Shown here: piece after piece, positions 15,656 through 24,404 of the stretch
Layout: each line of letters begins with the position of its first letter
Numbering within the stretch: position 1 is the stretch's first letter
Source of the DNA: Terriglobia bacterium
Lineage (GTDB): Bacteria > Acidobacteriota > Terriglobia > Acidiferrales > UBA7541
Length of the DNA: 64,000 bases
Assembly: GCA_020072805.1 (NCBI GenBank)
Contig: JAIQGC010000006.1
Coordinates: 1-64,000, forward strand
Direction: 5' to 3'
Made by a program: the position numbers and the translations under genes
The notes under the pieces: model-generated
The model's input: the letters and a program-made list of their open reading frames with translations, nothing else
Databases searched by the model: none
Told to the model about the DNA's origin: nothing

Positions 15656-16885
15656 ATGTTTCGACGGATAGCCGCAATCTGCTTCATCTTTTTTTGCACA
15701 GCCATTGCCTGGGGGATTCTGGGCTCGACCATTTTCTACCGCACCTATCAGGGAGGGGATTCGCTTTCCGCGCGGGTGGCTTCGACCTGGGGCACCGCCC
15801 AGGAGCAGGAGCCGCCATCGCTGCGCTACAGGAAACAGACGGAGCGGGTGGTGGAGAGCGAAGAAAAAGGACAGAAGGTGGCGCGCACGGTGAAGAGCAC
15901 CGTGGACGTGAAGACGGGAATCGAGAGCAGCCGGGTCTCCGCGGACTTCAACCTGGATTACCGGCAAAAGGGACTGCTGTGGTTCAGCACCTACACGGTG
16001 GGGTTCGCGGGCGACTACGGTTTCCGGAATCCCTCGGAGAAAGAAGAAACGTTTTATGTGACCCTGCCGTTTCCGGCCAAGCAGGCGGTGTATGACAACG
16101 TGGAACTGAGCCTGGACGGAAAGCCGCTGGCGGTGACGATCACGGATGCGGGAGTGAGCGCACAGGGGCTGGTGACCGGAGGAAAAACTGCCGTGCTGCG
16201 GGCCGTTTATCATTCCCGAGGACTGGACCGGTGGAGCTACAAACTGGGCGAAGGGGTCACGCAGGCGAAGGATTTTCAACTGAAGATGACCACGAACTTC
16301 GGTGGTTTCGATTTTCCGGACAACACGCTTTCCCCGACGGAGAAGAAAGCAGCGGGGAAGGGCTGGGAACTGGAGTGGAAATACCAGAATCTGGTGACCG
16401 GTTTTCAGATTGCTCTCAAGATGCCGCAAAAGCTGCAGCCGGGGCCGCTGGCGGGGAGGATCAGCTATTTCGCGCCGGTGTCTCTGTTTTTCTTTTTCTT
16501 CCTGGTGTTCATTCTGACCACGCTGCGGGACATCGATCTGCATCCGATGAACTATTTTTTCCTGGCGTGCGCGTTTTTCTCCTTTCACCTGCTGCTGGCC
16601 TATCTGGCGGATCACATTTCGATTCATTGGGCGTTCGTGATCTGCTCGGCGGTGTCCATCTTCCTGGTGGTGAGTTATCTGCGGCTGGCGGTGAGCATGC
16701 GGTTCGCGCTGGTGGAGGCGGCGCTGGCGCAGTTGATCTACCTGGTGCTGTTCTCCTACGCGTTTTTCTTTGAGGGGATGACCGGGCTGATCGTGACCAT
16801 CGGGGCGATCATCACGCTGTTCGTGATCATGCAGGTGACCGGGAGAATCCGCTGGTCGGAGAAGTTTCTGGCGCAAGGGCGGTAG
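15656..16885 (+). CDS. CreD-like inner-membrane protein
   Basis: This 409-aa membrane protein fits the CreD (inner membrane protein CreD/CET) pattern: one N-terminal helix (~residues 8-28), a large extracytoplasmic beta-rich domain (~30-275), then five or six helices at the C-terminus beginning at about residue 285 (SLFFFFFLVFIL). CreD is part of the envelope-stress and beta-lactam response in enterobacteria; the role here is inferred only from family resemblance. ATG 15656 follows GAGGAGAG, preferred over the longer frame from 15611. A palindrome-bearing promoter lies upstream. Confidence 0.8.
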   Translation: MFRRIAAICFIFFCTAIAWGILGSTIFYRTYQGGDSLSARVASTWGTAQEQEPPSLRYRKQTERVVESEEKGQKVARTVKSTVDVKTGIESSRVSADFNLDYRQKGLLWFSTYTVGFAGDYGFRNPSEKEETFYVTLPFPAKQAVYDNVELSLDGKPLAVTITDAGVSAQGLVTGGKTAVLRAVYHSRGLDRWSYKLGEGVTQAKDFQLKMTTNFGGFDFPDNTLSPTEKKAAGKGWELEWKYQNLVTGFQIALKMPQKLQPGPLAGRISYFAPVSLFFFFFLVFILTTLRDIDLHPMNYFFLACAFFSFHLLLAYLADHISIHWAFVICSAVSIFLVVSYLRLAVSMRFALVEAALAQLIYLVLFSYAFFFEGMTGLIVTIGAIITLFVIMQVTGRIRWSEKFLAQGR

Positions 16886-16913
16886 AGACGTTTGAAAAAT
16901 CATGCTCGTGCTG

Positions 16914-16943
16914 CAGCGGGCGGGGCAAGCCCCGCCCGCTACA
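16914..16943. repeat. GC-rich intergenic palindrome, copy 3
   Basis: Perfect 11-bp arms GCGGGCGGGGC (16916-16926) and GCCCCGCCCGC (16929-16939) with an AA loop, followed by TAC. It is copy 1 in reverse orientation, so the family is inserted or maintained in both directions. Unlike copies 1, 2 and 4 it lies between two genes on the same strand. Confidence 0.7.
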
Positions 16944-17011
16944 GCGTGAGGGTTGCGAAAAGGGTTGCCAGGCGGGACAGAATCAGGAGCACGGATAAAG
17001 GGTGAGTGAAA

Positions 17012-17560
17012 ATGGCGAGTTTGCTGACGCATGCGATTGCGGCAGGAGCGCTGGCGCAGGCGGGGCGTGAGGAGTGGCTGAAATCGGGCAAGTTCTGGGT
17101 GGCGGCGGTGGTGTGCTCGATGCTGCCGGACGCGGACGTGATCGGGATGCGCATGGGCGTGCCGTATGGAGCATTGTGCGGTCACCGGGGCCTGACACAT
17201 TCGCTGTTGTTCGCGGCGATTGTTGCCGTGATTGCGGCGGGGGCAATCGGAGAGAAGGCGGTGGAGCGGTGGAAAGCAGGGGTGCTGCTGTTTTGCATCA
17301 CCGCTTCGCACGGTGTGCTGGATGCGCTGACCAACGGCGGACTGGGGATCGCGTTTTTTTCACCGTTCGATGTACAGCGATATTTTTTTCCGTGGAGACC
17401 GGTGGAAGTGGCGCCGATTGGGCTGCGGGCGTTCTTGACCGTGCGAGGAGCGCGAGTGATTTGGAGCGAAATGGTGTGGCTTTGGGGGCCGCTCCTGGCG
17501 GCAGGAACGGCTTTACGCTGGCGGAGAAAGCCGAAAAGTTCTCCGCCAGCGGCTGATTAG
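17012..17560 (+). CDS. DUF457/YdjM-type membrane-bound metal-dependent hydrolase family
   Basis: This 182-aa membrane protein has the family layout: an N-terminal LLTHAIAAGA histidine, SMLPDADVIG (DxD) near residue 42, CGHRGLTHSLLF near residues 56-67 and ASHGVLDALTNGG near residue 100. These conserved His/Asp residues make a predicted metal site at the membrane. The enzymatic reaction of the family is not settled. The start may be ATG 17012 or the in-frame codon at 17006. It ends convergently with, and 4 nt over, the outer-membrane protein gene. Confidence 0.82.
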   Translation: MASLLTHAIAAGALAQAGREEWLKSGKFWVAAVVCSMLPDADVIGMRMGVPYGALCGHRGLTHSLLFAAIVAVIAAGAIGEKAVERWKAGVLLFCITASHGVLDALTNGGLGIAFFSPFDVQRYFFPWRPVEVAPIGLRAFLTVRGARVIWSEMVWLWGPLLAAGTALRWRRKPKSSPPAAD

Positions 17561-18327
17561 AAGCGATAAGAGAGGCCCATGGAGAAGGCCGGATAGAACT
17601 TGATGATTTTGAGGTCGTTGTTGATCTTGGTTTGTTGGGCCTGAACCTGGCTCTGGATGGTGGGGTCGGTGGCGACGTTGTAGCACAGAAGAACGACAAT
17701 CGGATCGCAGGCGGAGCCGTTGAGAGCGAGTTGAGCCTTGGGGGTGCCCTGGAAGATGATGCCGCCTTCGATGTGGAAGCTGAAGTGGCTCTTGCGGGGA
17801 ACCATATTGCCGAAGCCCCAGCGGATCATGGGAGCGGCTTTGTTGAGAAGGATGGCGCCGGTGCCGTTGACGGGATTGGCGGGGTCGCTCACGAGGGGCA
17901 CGCCGTTGAGGGTGAAGGTGCTGCCGCCGGGAACGAAGGCGTTGGCGGTGATTTTGTTTCCGTTGTAGAGGAGCAGGCCGGGGCTGACGTGGAAACTCTT
18001 GAAGAGGAAGATGTCCACGAGGGCTTCGGCGGAGCGGAAGCGGAGCGTGGCGTCATATTGGATGCCGTTGCTGGCGATGCGGTGGGTGTAGTTCATGCCA
18101 TTCAGGCCGGCGCGGATGTTCAAGCGGGAGCCGAGGCCGATGCCGGCTTCAACGCCGAGGCCGAGGCTGGAGACTTTCACGCCGACCGCGAAGGGGATTG
18201 GTCCGCCGCCGCTTTTCTTGTGCTTGGAAGAGGGGTCGGGTTCGGCGTTCGCGGGGCGGGGGAGAAGAACCGCGGCGAGAGCCAAAACGAGAAAAGCAGC
18301 GAAGGTATAGCGGCGAGAGTTGAACAT
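17557..18327 (-). CDS. Outer-membrane beta-barrel-like protein
   Basis: This 256-aa protein has a signal peptide (RRYTFAAFLVLALAAVLL, cleavage near PANAEP), a short charged linker (KHKKSGGG), then alternating beta segments and a C-terminal phenylalanine in SMGLSYRF, the usual sign of an outer-membrane barrel. The specific function is unknown. ATG 18327 has GGAGG 4 nt upstream, so I prefer it to the frame that begins six codons earlier. It is followed upstream by the NTF2-like gene on the same strand, about 130 nt away. Confidence 0.75.
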   Translation of the reverse strand: MFNSRRYTFAAFLVLALAAVLLPRPANAEPDPSSKHKKSGGGPIPFAVGVKVSSLGLGVEAGIGLGSRLNIRAGLNGMNYTHRIASNGIQYDATLRFRSAEALVDIFLFKSFHVSPGLLLYNGNKITANAFVPGGSTFTLNGVPLVSDPANPVNGTGAILLNKAAPMIRWGFGNMVPRKSHFSFHIEGGIIFQGTPKAQLALNGSACDPIVVLLCYNVATDPTIQSQVQAQQTKINNDLKIIKFYPAFSMGLSYRF

Positions 18328-18454
18328 GAATCCTCCAAAAATCAAAATTGAATACGAACGCGCTGGAGCGTTGCATTCATTGTGATGCAGTGGAGACGGG
18401 GGGAAGAAGGAGCGGCGGACGAAGCCGAGACGAAACGATTACCTGTACAGGCGG

Positions 18455-18952
18455 TCAGGGTTTGGGCGCGGGATCGGCGGGAACGCGGGTGGCTTGCCAG
18501 GCGACAACTTGCCAGCGATTATTGCGTTTGAGGAAGGTGGCGGTGTTGCGGAAGTAGGCGAGTTCGGTTTTGCCGGCGTTTTCGGTGCGCTGGATGAGGC
18601 GGAAGTTGAGGATGGCCATGCCGGTGTAGGGATGGATGGTGATGTCGTCGGCGTCGTAGGTGGATGCCGGTTCGCTGGGGGCGGGAGCGCCGAGGCTTTT
18701 CATGATATCGGATTTCGTGATGGTGACGCCGGCGGAGCGGGTGTAGAGGACGTCATCGGCGAAGAAATTGTCGAAGACGCGGGGGTCGGAGCGGGGGACG
18801 GCGGCGAGGAAATCGCGGAGGAGTGTGGTGATCTGCGCGGCGGCGTCCGGTTGAGAGGGCTGTGCGGATTGCGGCGAGGCGCCGGCGAAAAGAAGAGGGA
18901 TGCCGGCGAGTACGAAGAACAAAAGTACAAAGGCAGTTCTGAATGGCTTCAT
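18455..18952 (-). CDS. Secreted NTF2/SnoaL-like (DUF4440-type) protein
   Basis: This 165-aa protein has an N-terminal signal peptide (MKPFRTAFVLLFFVLAGIPL) and then a cone-shaped NTF2-like fold: the helix-rich ITTLLRDFLAAVPRSDP, FFADDVLYTRS, and a final beta strand pair ending in WQVVAWQATRV. NTF2-like proteins bind small hydrophobic ligands or act as isomerases; nothing here shows a catalytic residue for certain. It lies 52 nt downstream of the N-acyl-D-amino-acid deacylase gene on the same strand and may end that operon. Confidence 0.75.
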   Translation of the reverse strand: MKPFRTAFVLLFFVLAGIPLLFAGASPQSAQPSQPDAAAQITTLLRDFLAAVPRSDPRVFDNFFADDVLYTRSAGVTITKSDIMKSLGAPAPSEPASTYDADDITIHPYTGMAILNFRLIQRTENAGKTELAYFRNTATFLKRNNRWQVVAWQATRVPADPAPKP

Positions 18953-19003
18953 GTTTAAATCCTTCCTTTCTGTTTCAACTTTCCTGATTCACTCCTGCGC
19001 GAA

Positions 19004-20521
19004 TTACTTGGCGATGATTTTGCCGGGGCGTGCGCCGGTGGGTTTTCCGGAGGACCAGACGAGTTCGCCGGAGACGAAGACTTTTTCGATGCCGGAGGGG
19101 AGTTCGAAGGGCTGGGCGAAGGTGGAGCGGTCGATGACGGTGGCGGGGTTGAAGAGGACGAGATCGGCGACGGCGTTTTCGCGGATGACGCCGCGGTCTT
19201 TCCAGCCGAGGCGCTGGGCGGGGAGGGAAGTCATTTTGCGGATGGCTTCGGGGAGAGTGAGCCAGCCTTTTTCGCGGACAAAGAGGCCGAGGACGCGGGG
19301 GAAGGTTCCGGCGCCGCGGGGGTGGCGCATGGCGATGCCGCCGTCGCTCGCAACCATCACCCAGGGCTGCTGGTAAAAGGCTTTGATGTCGCTCTCGAGC
19401 ATGGACTGGCCGATGATGCCGGCTTCGGTTTTGGAGGCGTCGCCTTCGCGATAGATGCGGATGTACATATCGACGGGGGAGATACCGGCCTGTTTGGCGA
19501 GGTCTTCGATGGTGTGATTTTCATAGGCGGTGTTGGGGGCGAAATTGGTAATGGTGATGCGGGAGGCGCCGCCAACGTCGGCGAGGGCTTTTTCGACGCT
19601 TTTGGGATTTTCGTACTGCTTATCGGGAACGAGGACGTTGAGGCCGGAGTGCCAGGCGTCGTAGGGATAGCAGTCGGCGAGGAAGTCGACGCCGCGTTTG
19701 CGGGCGTCTTCGATGATGCGGATGTATTCGGCGGATTTGCCGAGGACGGCGGTGGTGCCGAGCTTGATGTGGGAATGTTCAACAGGAATGTGGGCGCGTT
19801 CGGCGATGGAAATTTCTTCCTGAAGGGCGTCGAAGGCTTTATCGGCTTCGTCGCGGATATGAGTTTCGTAGAAGCCGCCGTGTTTGGCGGCGGCAGCCGC
19901 GAGAGCCACGACTTCGTCGGTGGAGCTGTAGCTGCCGACTTCGTATTCGAGGCCGGAAGAGAAGCCGATGGCGCCTTCGCGCATGGACTGCTCGACGAGG
20001 GCGGCCATTTTGGAGATTTCGCCCGGCGTGGCGGCGCGCTTGTAGTTCTCGCCCATGACGGCGAGGCGCACGGCTTCGTGGCCGATGAGAGTGGCGAGAT
20101 TGAGAGCGGGAGGATCCTTGCGGCGGGCCTCGAGCCAGGGGCCGACGGGCCAGACGGAGCCGCCATCGGGGCCAAGGATGACGGTGGTGATGCCCTGGGC
20201 GAGCTGCGTTTCGGCGAGGGGATCGGCGGCGATTCCTTCGGCGGAGTGATTGTGCATGTCGATGAAGCCGGGAGCGAGGACCAGGCCGCGGGCGTCGATG
20301 ACGGTTTCGCCCTTGGCGGGGAGGAAAGAGCCGACCTTGACGATTTTACCGGTCTGGACGCGGACGCTGGCGAGGTGCAGGGGAGCGCCAGTGCCGTCGG
20401 CGAGTTGGGCGCCGGTGATGACAAAGGAAGAGGATGAGTTTTCCTGGGCATGGAGGGCGAGGGAGGCGGCAGCCAGGAGCAGGAGAGTGAGAAGCGCAGC
20501 GAACCGGGAAATAAAAGACAT
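19004..20521 (-). CDS. Secreted N-acyl-D-amino-acid deacylase (D-aminoacylase-type amidohydrolase)
   Basis: This 505-aa amidohydrolase-superfamily enzyme has a signal peptide (hydrophobic residues ~7-22, cleavage near LHAQE). The metal and catalytic residues of the D-aminoacylase group are present: HNH in PGFIDMHNHSAEG, THIRDEADK, the VEHSHIKLG pair and the essential Asp in VASDGGIAMRHPRGAG. The reaction would be hydrolysis of an N-acyl-D-amino acid or a related N-acyl amine to the free amine in the periplasm. It lies about 100 nt downstream of the polyamine-type ABC transporter genes, suggesting it feeds that transporter. ATG 20521 gives the proper signal peptide. Confidence 0.88.
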   Translation of the reverse strand: MSFISRFAALLTLLLLAAASLALHAQENSSSSFVITGAQLADGTGAPLHLASVRVQTGKIVKVGSFLPAKGETVIDARGLVLAPGFIDMHNHSAEGIAADPLAETQLAQGITTVILGPDGGSVWPVGPWLEARRKDPPALNLATLIGHEAVRLAVMGENYKRAATPGEISKMAALVEQSMREGAIGFSSGLEYEVGSYSSTDEVVALAAAAAKHGGFYETHIRDEADKAFDALQEEISIAERAHIPVEHSHIKLGTTAVLGKSAEYIRIIEDARKRGVDFLADCYPYDAWHSGLNVLVPDKQYENPKSVEKALADVGGASRITITNFAPNTAYENHTIEDLAKQAGISPVDMYIRIYREGDASKTEAGIIGQSMLESDIKAFYQQPWVMVASDGGIAMRHPRGAGTFPRVLGLFVREKGWLTLPEAIRKMTSLPAQRLGWKDRGVIRENAVADLVLFNPATVIDRSTFAQPFELPSGIEKVFVSGELVWSSGKPTGARPGKIIAK

Positions 20522-20623
20522 TCGATCTCCAGTCGAGCGGGTAAAAGATGCAAGGCGCAGCATGATGCATTGTGGAAGCGAATTACGAATCCAGAAGAGA
20601 TTACCGCAAGGGAGGGGGGAGAG

Positions 20624-21433
20624 CTAATCCAATTTTGGAGCAAGGGCGCGCGTGCGCAGGCGATGCCAGATGAGGATTAAGACGACGGAGGCGGCGAAGA
20701 TGAGGGTGGAGACGGCGTTGATTTCGGGAGTGATGCCGCGGCGGAGGCGGCCCCAGATTTCGAGGGGGAGGGTATTGTCGCGGCCGATGAGGAAGAAGGA
20801 GACGGCGATTTCGTCCATGGAGAGAGTGAAGATCAGGAGAGCGGAGGCGATGAGAGGAAGGCGGAGCCCGGGAAGAGTGACGCGCCAGAAGGTTTTCCAG
20901 GGGGTGGCGCCGAGGTCGAGGGAGGCCTCTTCGAGAGAGCGGTCGAGTTTTTGCAGGCCGGCGAAGAGTTCGGTGGTGGCGACGGAGATGAGGGCGGTGC
21001 CGTGGCCGAGGAGGACGGTGAAGAGGCTGAGTTTGAGTCCGGCGAAGACGGAAAACATGAGCAGGGAGAGGCCAGTGATGAGGCCGGGAAGGATGAGGGG
21101 AAGAAGGACGAGGCGGCGGAAGAGGGATTTTCCGGGGAAATCGGCGCGGTCGAGGGCGAGGGCGGCGAGGAGGCCGAGAGAGAGGGAGATGACGATGCTG
21201 GCGGCGGCGACGAGGAGGCTGTTGAGGAGAGCGTCCCAGATGGGGGAGTCGGCGAAGAGCAGGCGGTACCAGTCGAGGGTGAGGTGATGCGGGGGAAAGC
21301 CGCCGACGCCATCGCGATTGAAGGAGTAGGCGATGAGAACGAGGATGGGGAGATAGAGGAAGGCGAAGACGGCGAGGGAGTAGGAAACGAGGAGGGGGGC
21401 GCGGCTTGTCGAGTGGCGCGGCGGGTGGCTCAT
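20624..21433 (-). CDS. potC: PotC-like ABC transporter permease (spermidine/putrescine type)
   Basis: This 269-aa inner-membrane permease has about six helices. The EAA loop, EEASLDLGATPWKTFWRVTLP, near residues 165-185 is typical of the PotC/CysW type. With PotB it forms the channel through which the substrate is moved at the expense of ATP. ATG 21433 overlaps the potB stop by 4 nt (ATGA), so translation is coupled. The longer frame from 21514 runs inside potB and is rejected. It is the last gene of the transporter set. Confidence 0.9.
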   Translation of the reverse strand: MSHPPRHSTSRAPLLVSYSLAVFAFLYLPILVLIAYSFNRDGVGGFPPHHLTLDWYRLLFADSPIWDALLNSLLVAAASIVISLSLGLLAALALDRADFPGKSLFRRLVLLPLILPGLITGLSLLMFSVFAGLKLSLFTVLLGHGTALISVATTELFAGLQKLDRSLEEASLDLGATPWKTFWRVTLPGLRLPLIASALLIFTLSMDEIAVSFFLIGRDNTLPLEIWGRLRRGITPEINAVSTLIFAASVVLILIWHRLRTRALAPKLD

Positions 21434-22287
21434 CGGGAGGCTCCCGTGTGGGACCAGCGTTTTTCTAGACGCTCGGTGAGGAAGAGGATGGAGAGGATGA
21501 GCAGGAGGATGCACATGGAGATGGCCGCGCCGAGAGGCCAGTCATAGGCGGCGCCGAAGAGGCTTTGGACGATGTTGGCGATCATGGTGCCGGAAGGGCC
21601 GCCGACGAGAAGGGGAGCGAGGAAATCGCCGAGAGTGAGGAGAAAAGCGAAGGTGGAGCCTGCGAGAAGGCCGGGAAGGGAGAGAGGAAGAACGACGCGC
21701 AGGAAAGTGGAGCGGGGACCGGCGCCGAGGTCGTGGGAGGCTTCGAGGAGCGGGCGGGGAATCTGTTCGAGGGAGGCGTAGATGGGCAGGAAGACGAAGG
21801 GAGTGTAGATGTGCGTGAGCATGAGAACGACGGAGAAGGGGCTATAGAGAAGGAAGGAGGCGGGCTCGGTGGTGAGGTGGAGATAGTGGAGAAAACCGTT
21901 GAGAACGCCGTCGGTGCCGAGAATGGTTTTCCAGGCGTAGCCGCGGACGAGATAACTGACCCAGAGCGGAACGATGACGAGTTGATAGAGAAGTTGCTTG
22001 CGCGGGCCAGCGTGGAAGGAGAGGTAGTAGGCGAGGGGATAGCCGAGGAGAACGGAGCAGAGAGTGACGGAGGCGGCGATGCGCAGGGTGCGGAAAAGAA
22101 CCTGGAGATAGACGGGATGGGAGAAGAGGGTGCGGTAGTTGGAAAGAGTCCAGTCGTGGACCAGAAAGCCCTGGCGAACGGCCCAGAAGGAGTGAGCCAG
22201 CATGAGGGCGTAGGGAAGCAGAAGGAAGACGGCGACCCAGGCGAGCGGTGGGATGGAGATAAGCGATTTGTAGAGGCGCGAGTACAT
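21430..22287 (-). CDS. potB: PotB-like ABC transporter permease (spermidine/putrescine type)
   Basis: This 285-aa permease has an N-terminal helix at residues ~12-32 ([19 protein letters not shown]), about six helices in all, and an EAA loop [20 protein letters not shown] near residues 183-202. Family features such as [20 protein letters not shown] are clear. It pairs with PotC downstream (4-nt overlap). Its start lies 7 nt after the potA stop. Polyamines are the usual substrate, but close relatives carry other amines and small organic cations. Confidence 0.92.
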   Translation of the reverse strand: MYSRLYKSLISIPPLAWVAVFLLLPYALMLAHSFWAVRQGFLVHDWTLSNYRTLFSHPVYLQVLFRTLRIAASVTLCSVLLGYPLAYYLSFHAGPRKQLLYQLVIVPLWVSYLVRGYAWKTILGTDGVLNGFLHYLHLTTEPASFLLYSPFSVVLMLTHIYTPFVFLPIYASLEQIPRPLLEASHDLGAGPRSTFLRVVLPLSLPGLLAGSTFAFLLTLGDFLAPLLVGGPSGTMIANIVQSLFGAAYDWPLGAAISMCILLLILSILFLTERLEKRWSHTGASR

Positions 22288-22293
22288 GGCTGG

Positions 22294-23323
22294 CTATGAT
22301 TCCCTGACGCATACGGCGTCCTGCGGGAGGAAGAAGAAATTGTGTTCGGTGGTGGCGGCGAGGCTGGCTGGATCGCTGGGGGCGGTGCGCACGCGGAGGA
22401 GTTGGTCGCCGACGGAGATTTCGAGGAGTTCGCTGGGGCCGGCGTAGATGCGCTGGAGGATGGAGGCGCGGAAGAGGATGGCGCCGGAAGGAGCGGGTTC
22501 GGCGGAAAGGCGGATGGATTCCGGGCGGAGGGAGAAGAGCGCGGGGCCGTCGGGGAGCCACTTCGCCGCGCAGGAGATTGGTCTGGCCGATAAATTGAGC
22601 GGCGTAGGCGGTGGCGGGACGGGAGTAGATTTCGCGGGGAGCGGCAACCTGTTCGAGCGAGCCGTTGCGGAGGAGAGCGATGCGGTCGGAGAGGGCCATG
22701 GCTTCGTCCTGGTCGTGAGTGACGAAGAGGAAGGTGATGCCGACTTCGCGCTGCAGGGATTTGAGTTCGGACTGCATCTGTTTGCGGAGATTGGCGTCGA
22801 GAGCGGAGAGCGGCTCGTCGAGGAGGAGGAGCTGGGGGCGGTTGATGAGGGCGCGGGCAAGAGCGACGCGCTGCTGCTGGCCGCCGCTGAGCTGGGAGGG
22901 ACGAGCGGTGGAGAAGCCGGTCATTTTGACCATGCGCAGGGAGGCTTCGACGCGGGAGGCGATTTCGGCGGACGGGACGCCGGTGACGCGGAGGCCGTAG
23001 GCGACGTTATCGCGGACGTTGAGATGAGGGAAGAGGGCGTAGTGCTGGAAGACGGTGTTAACGCGGCGGCGGTGAGGCGGGAGGGTGTCGAGACGTTCGC
23101 CGCGCATCCAGATTTCGCCGGCGGTGGGTTGCTCGAAGCCGGCGATGAGGCGGAGCAGGGTGGTCTTGCCGGAACCGCTTTCGCCGAGGAGGGTGAGGAA
23201 TTCTCCGGGGACGATATCGAGGGAGAGAGATTTCAGGACTTCCGCCGAGCCGAAGCGCTTGGAGACGGCGCGGACTTCAACGAGAGGAGCGGCGGAGACG
23301 GGAGATGAGGCGGCGGAGGTCAC
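22294..23323 (-). pseudogene. potA: PotA-like ABC ATPase, interrupted by a frame change
   Basis: The N-terminal ~255 codons (GTG 23323 down to about 22562) are an intact PotA ATPase: Walker [11 protein letters not shown]-loop [10 protein letters not shown], signature LSGGQQQR, Walker B LLLLDEP and H-loop THDQDEA. Right after [11 protein letters not shown] the frame becomes meaningless, while the C-terminal TOBE-type domain ([12 protein letters not shown] to the stop at 22294) continues in another frame. The total span of 1,030 nt is not a multiple of three, and roughly 10-20 linker residues seem missing. The GTG start overlaps the potD stop (GTGA). It is either a small real deletion or an assembly error; the ATPase half could still be made. 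Confidence 0.85.
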
Positions 23324-24381
23324 TGAGCGGCTTTGACCTCGTTCCAGATTTCGTTGTACTTGGCGCGTCGGGGGACGTCCTGCCAGAAATAGATGCGCTG
23401 CATATAGGCGTCGGGGTTGTCGAGATGCAGGGACTTTTTTTCCTCGTGGGTCATGAATTTGGCGGCGGAGGGATTGGCGGGGACGTAGCCGGTGACGGCG
23501 GTGACTTGCTTCTGGGTTTGCGCCTGGATCATGAATTCGAGGAAGGCGTGGGCGAGATCCTTGTGTTCGCTGGCGGAGGTGATCATGAGGTGGTCGATCC
23601 AGCCGGTGGTGTTTTCGCGGGGAATGGTTTCGCCGATGGGGAAGAAGGACTTGTGGAGCTGGGCGGTCATGAGGGGCCAGCCCATGGCGATGGTGACTTC
23701 GTGGTTCTGGAAGAGGTTGGTGAGTTCGCCGCCGGTGGTCCACATTTTGCGGATGTTGGGCTTGAGGGCGAGGAGCTTGGTTTTGACGGCGGCGAGTTGC
23801 TCGTCGGAGAGGTTGTAGAGCTGGTCGGGGTCGGGCTTGTCGTAGCCGAGGACCTGGGCGGCCATGTAGACGGTGGAGAGATCGTCCCAGACGGAGACTT
23901 TGCCTTTGAGCTGGGGATCCCAAAGGACGGACCAGGAGTCGGGGGGCTGGGAGAAGGCGGAAGTGTCGTAGAGGAGCGGATTGGGGCCCCACATGAAGGG
24001 AACGCCGAAGATGCGGCCGTTTGATTTGACGAGTGGGAGGGCGCGGAGCTTCGGGGAGAGTTGGTTGTAGGAGGGGAGTTGGGCCATGTCGAGAGGAGCG
24101 GCGAGGCCGGTGGAGGCGAGCATACCGGCGACGTCGCTCGAGGGGGAGATGACGTCGTAGTTGGAGGCGCTGCCGCCGCGGAGCTTGGCGACGAGCTCGT
24201 CGCTGGAGCCCATATAGGAGGCGACGACTTTGCAGTGATGGGACTCTTCAAAGGCGCGGACGTAGGAGGGGTCGGCATAGCCTTCCCATACGAGCAGGCT
24301 GAGGGTGACTTCTTTTTGGCGGCAGGCGGCGAGGGCGAAAACCAGAGAGAGAATTGCGGCTATAAGCGCGAAGCGTTTCAT
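23320..24381 (-). CDS. potD: PotD-like periplasmic substrate-binding lipoprotein
   Basis: This 353-aa binding protein is of the spermidine/putrescine type. It has a lipoprotein signal: [15 protein letters not shown] then the lipobox ALAAC at residues ~16-20. The mature part opens with [19 protein letters not shown], the usual PotD-like first strand, and has [14 protein letters not shown] and [17 protein letters not shown] 24381 has GGAG 6 nt upstream; the frame starting at 24408 would overlap the preceding gene. It captures the amine in the periplasm and hands it to PotBC. The potD-potA-potB-potC order is unlike the E. coli potABCD order. Confidence 0.92.
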   Translation of the reverse strand: MKRFALIAAILSLVFALAACRQKEVTLSLLVWEGYADPSYVRAFEESHHCKVVASYMGSSDELVAKLRGGSASNYDVISPSSDVAGMLASTGLAAPLDMAQLPSYNQLSPKLRALPLVKSNGRIFGVPFMWGPNPLLYDTSAFSQPPDSWSVLWDPQLKGKVSVWDDLSTVYMAAQVLGYDKPDPDQLYNLSDEQLAAVKTKLLALKPNIRKMWTTGGELTNLFQNHEVTIAMGWPLMTAQLHKSFFPIGETIPRENTTGWIDHLMITSASEHKDLAHAFLEFMIQAQTQKQVTAVTGYVPANPSAAKFMTHEEKKSLHLDNPDAYMQRIYFWQDVPRRAKYNEIWNEVKAAQ

Positions 24382-24404
24382 TTGGTCTCCTAAGCGAGTG
24401 GCGG

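Noticed and set aside
15071-17311. 746-aa minus-strand open frame
   Set aside because: Only its last 116 codons resemble a protein (AhpD-like). The rest is Arg/His/Pro-rich mirror sequence of the CreD-like and DUF457 genes.
18442-18451. 10-bp palindrome CCTGTACAGG
   Set aside because: It lies just after the stop of the NTF2-like gene, is short and has no promoter elements around it, so chance is likely.
21842-23992. 716-aa minus-strand frame containing the PotA ATPase
   Set aside because: Its ends run through potD and potB in the wrong frame; only the central ~255 codons are real, and the C-terminal domain lies in another frame.
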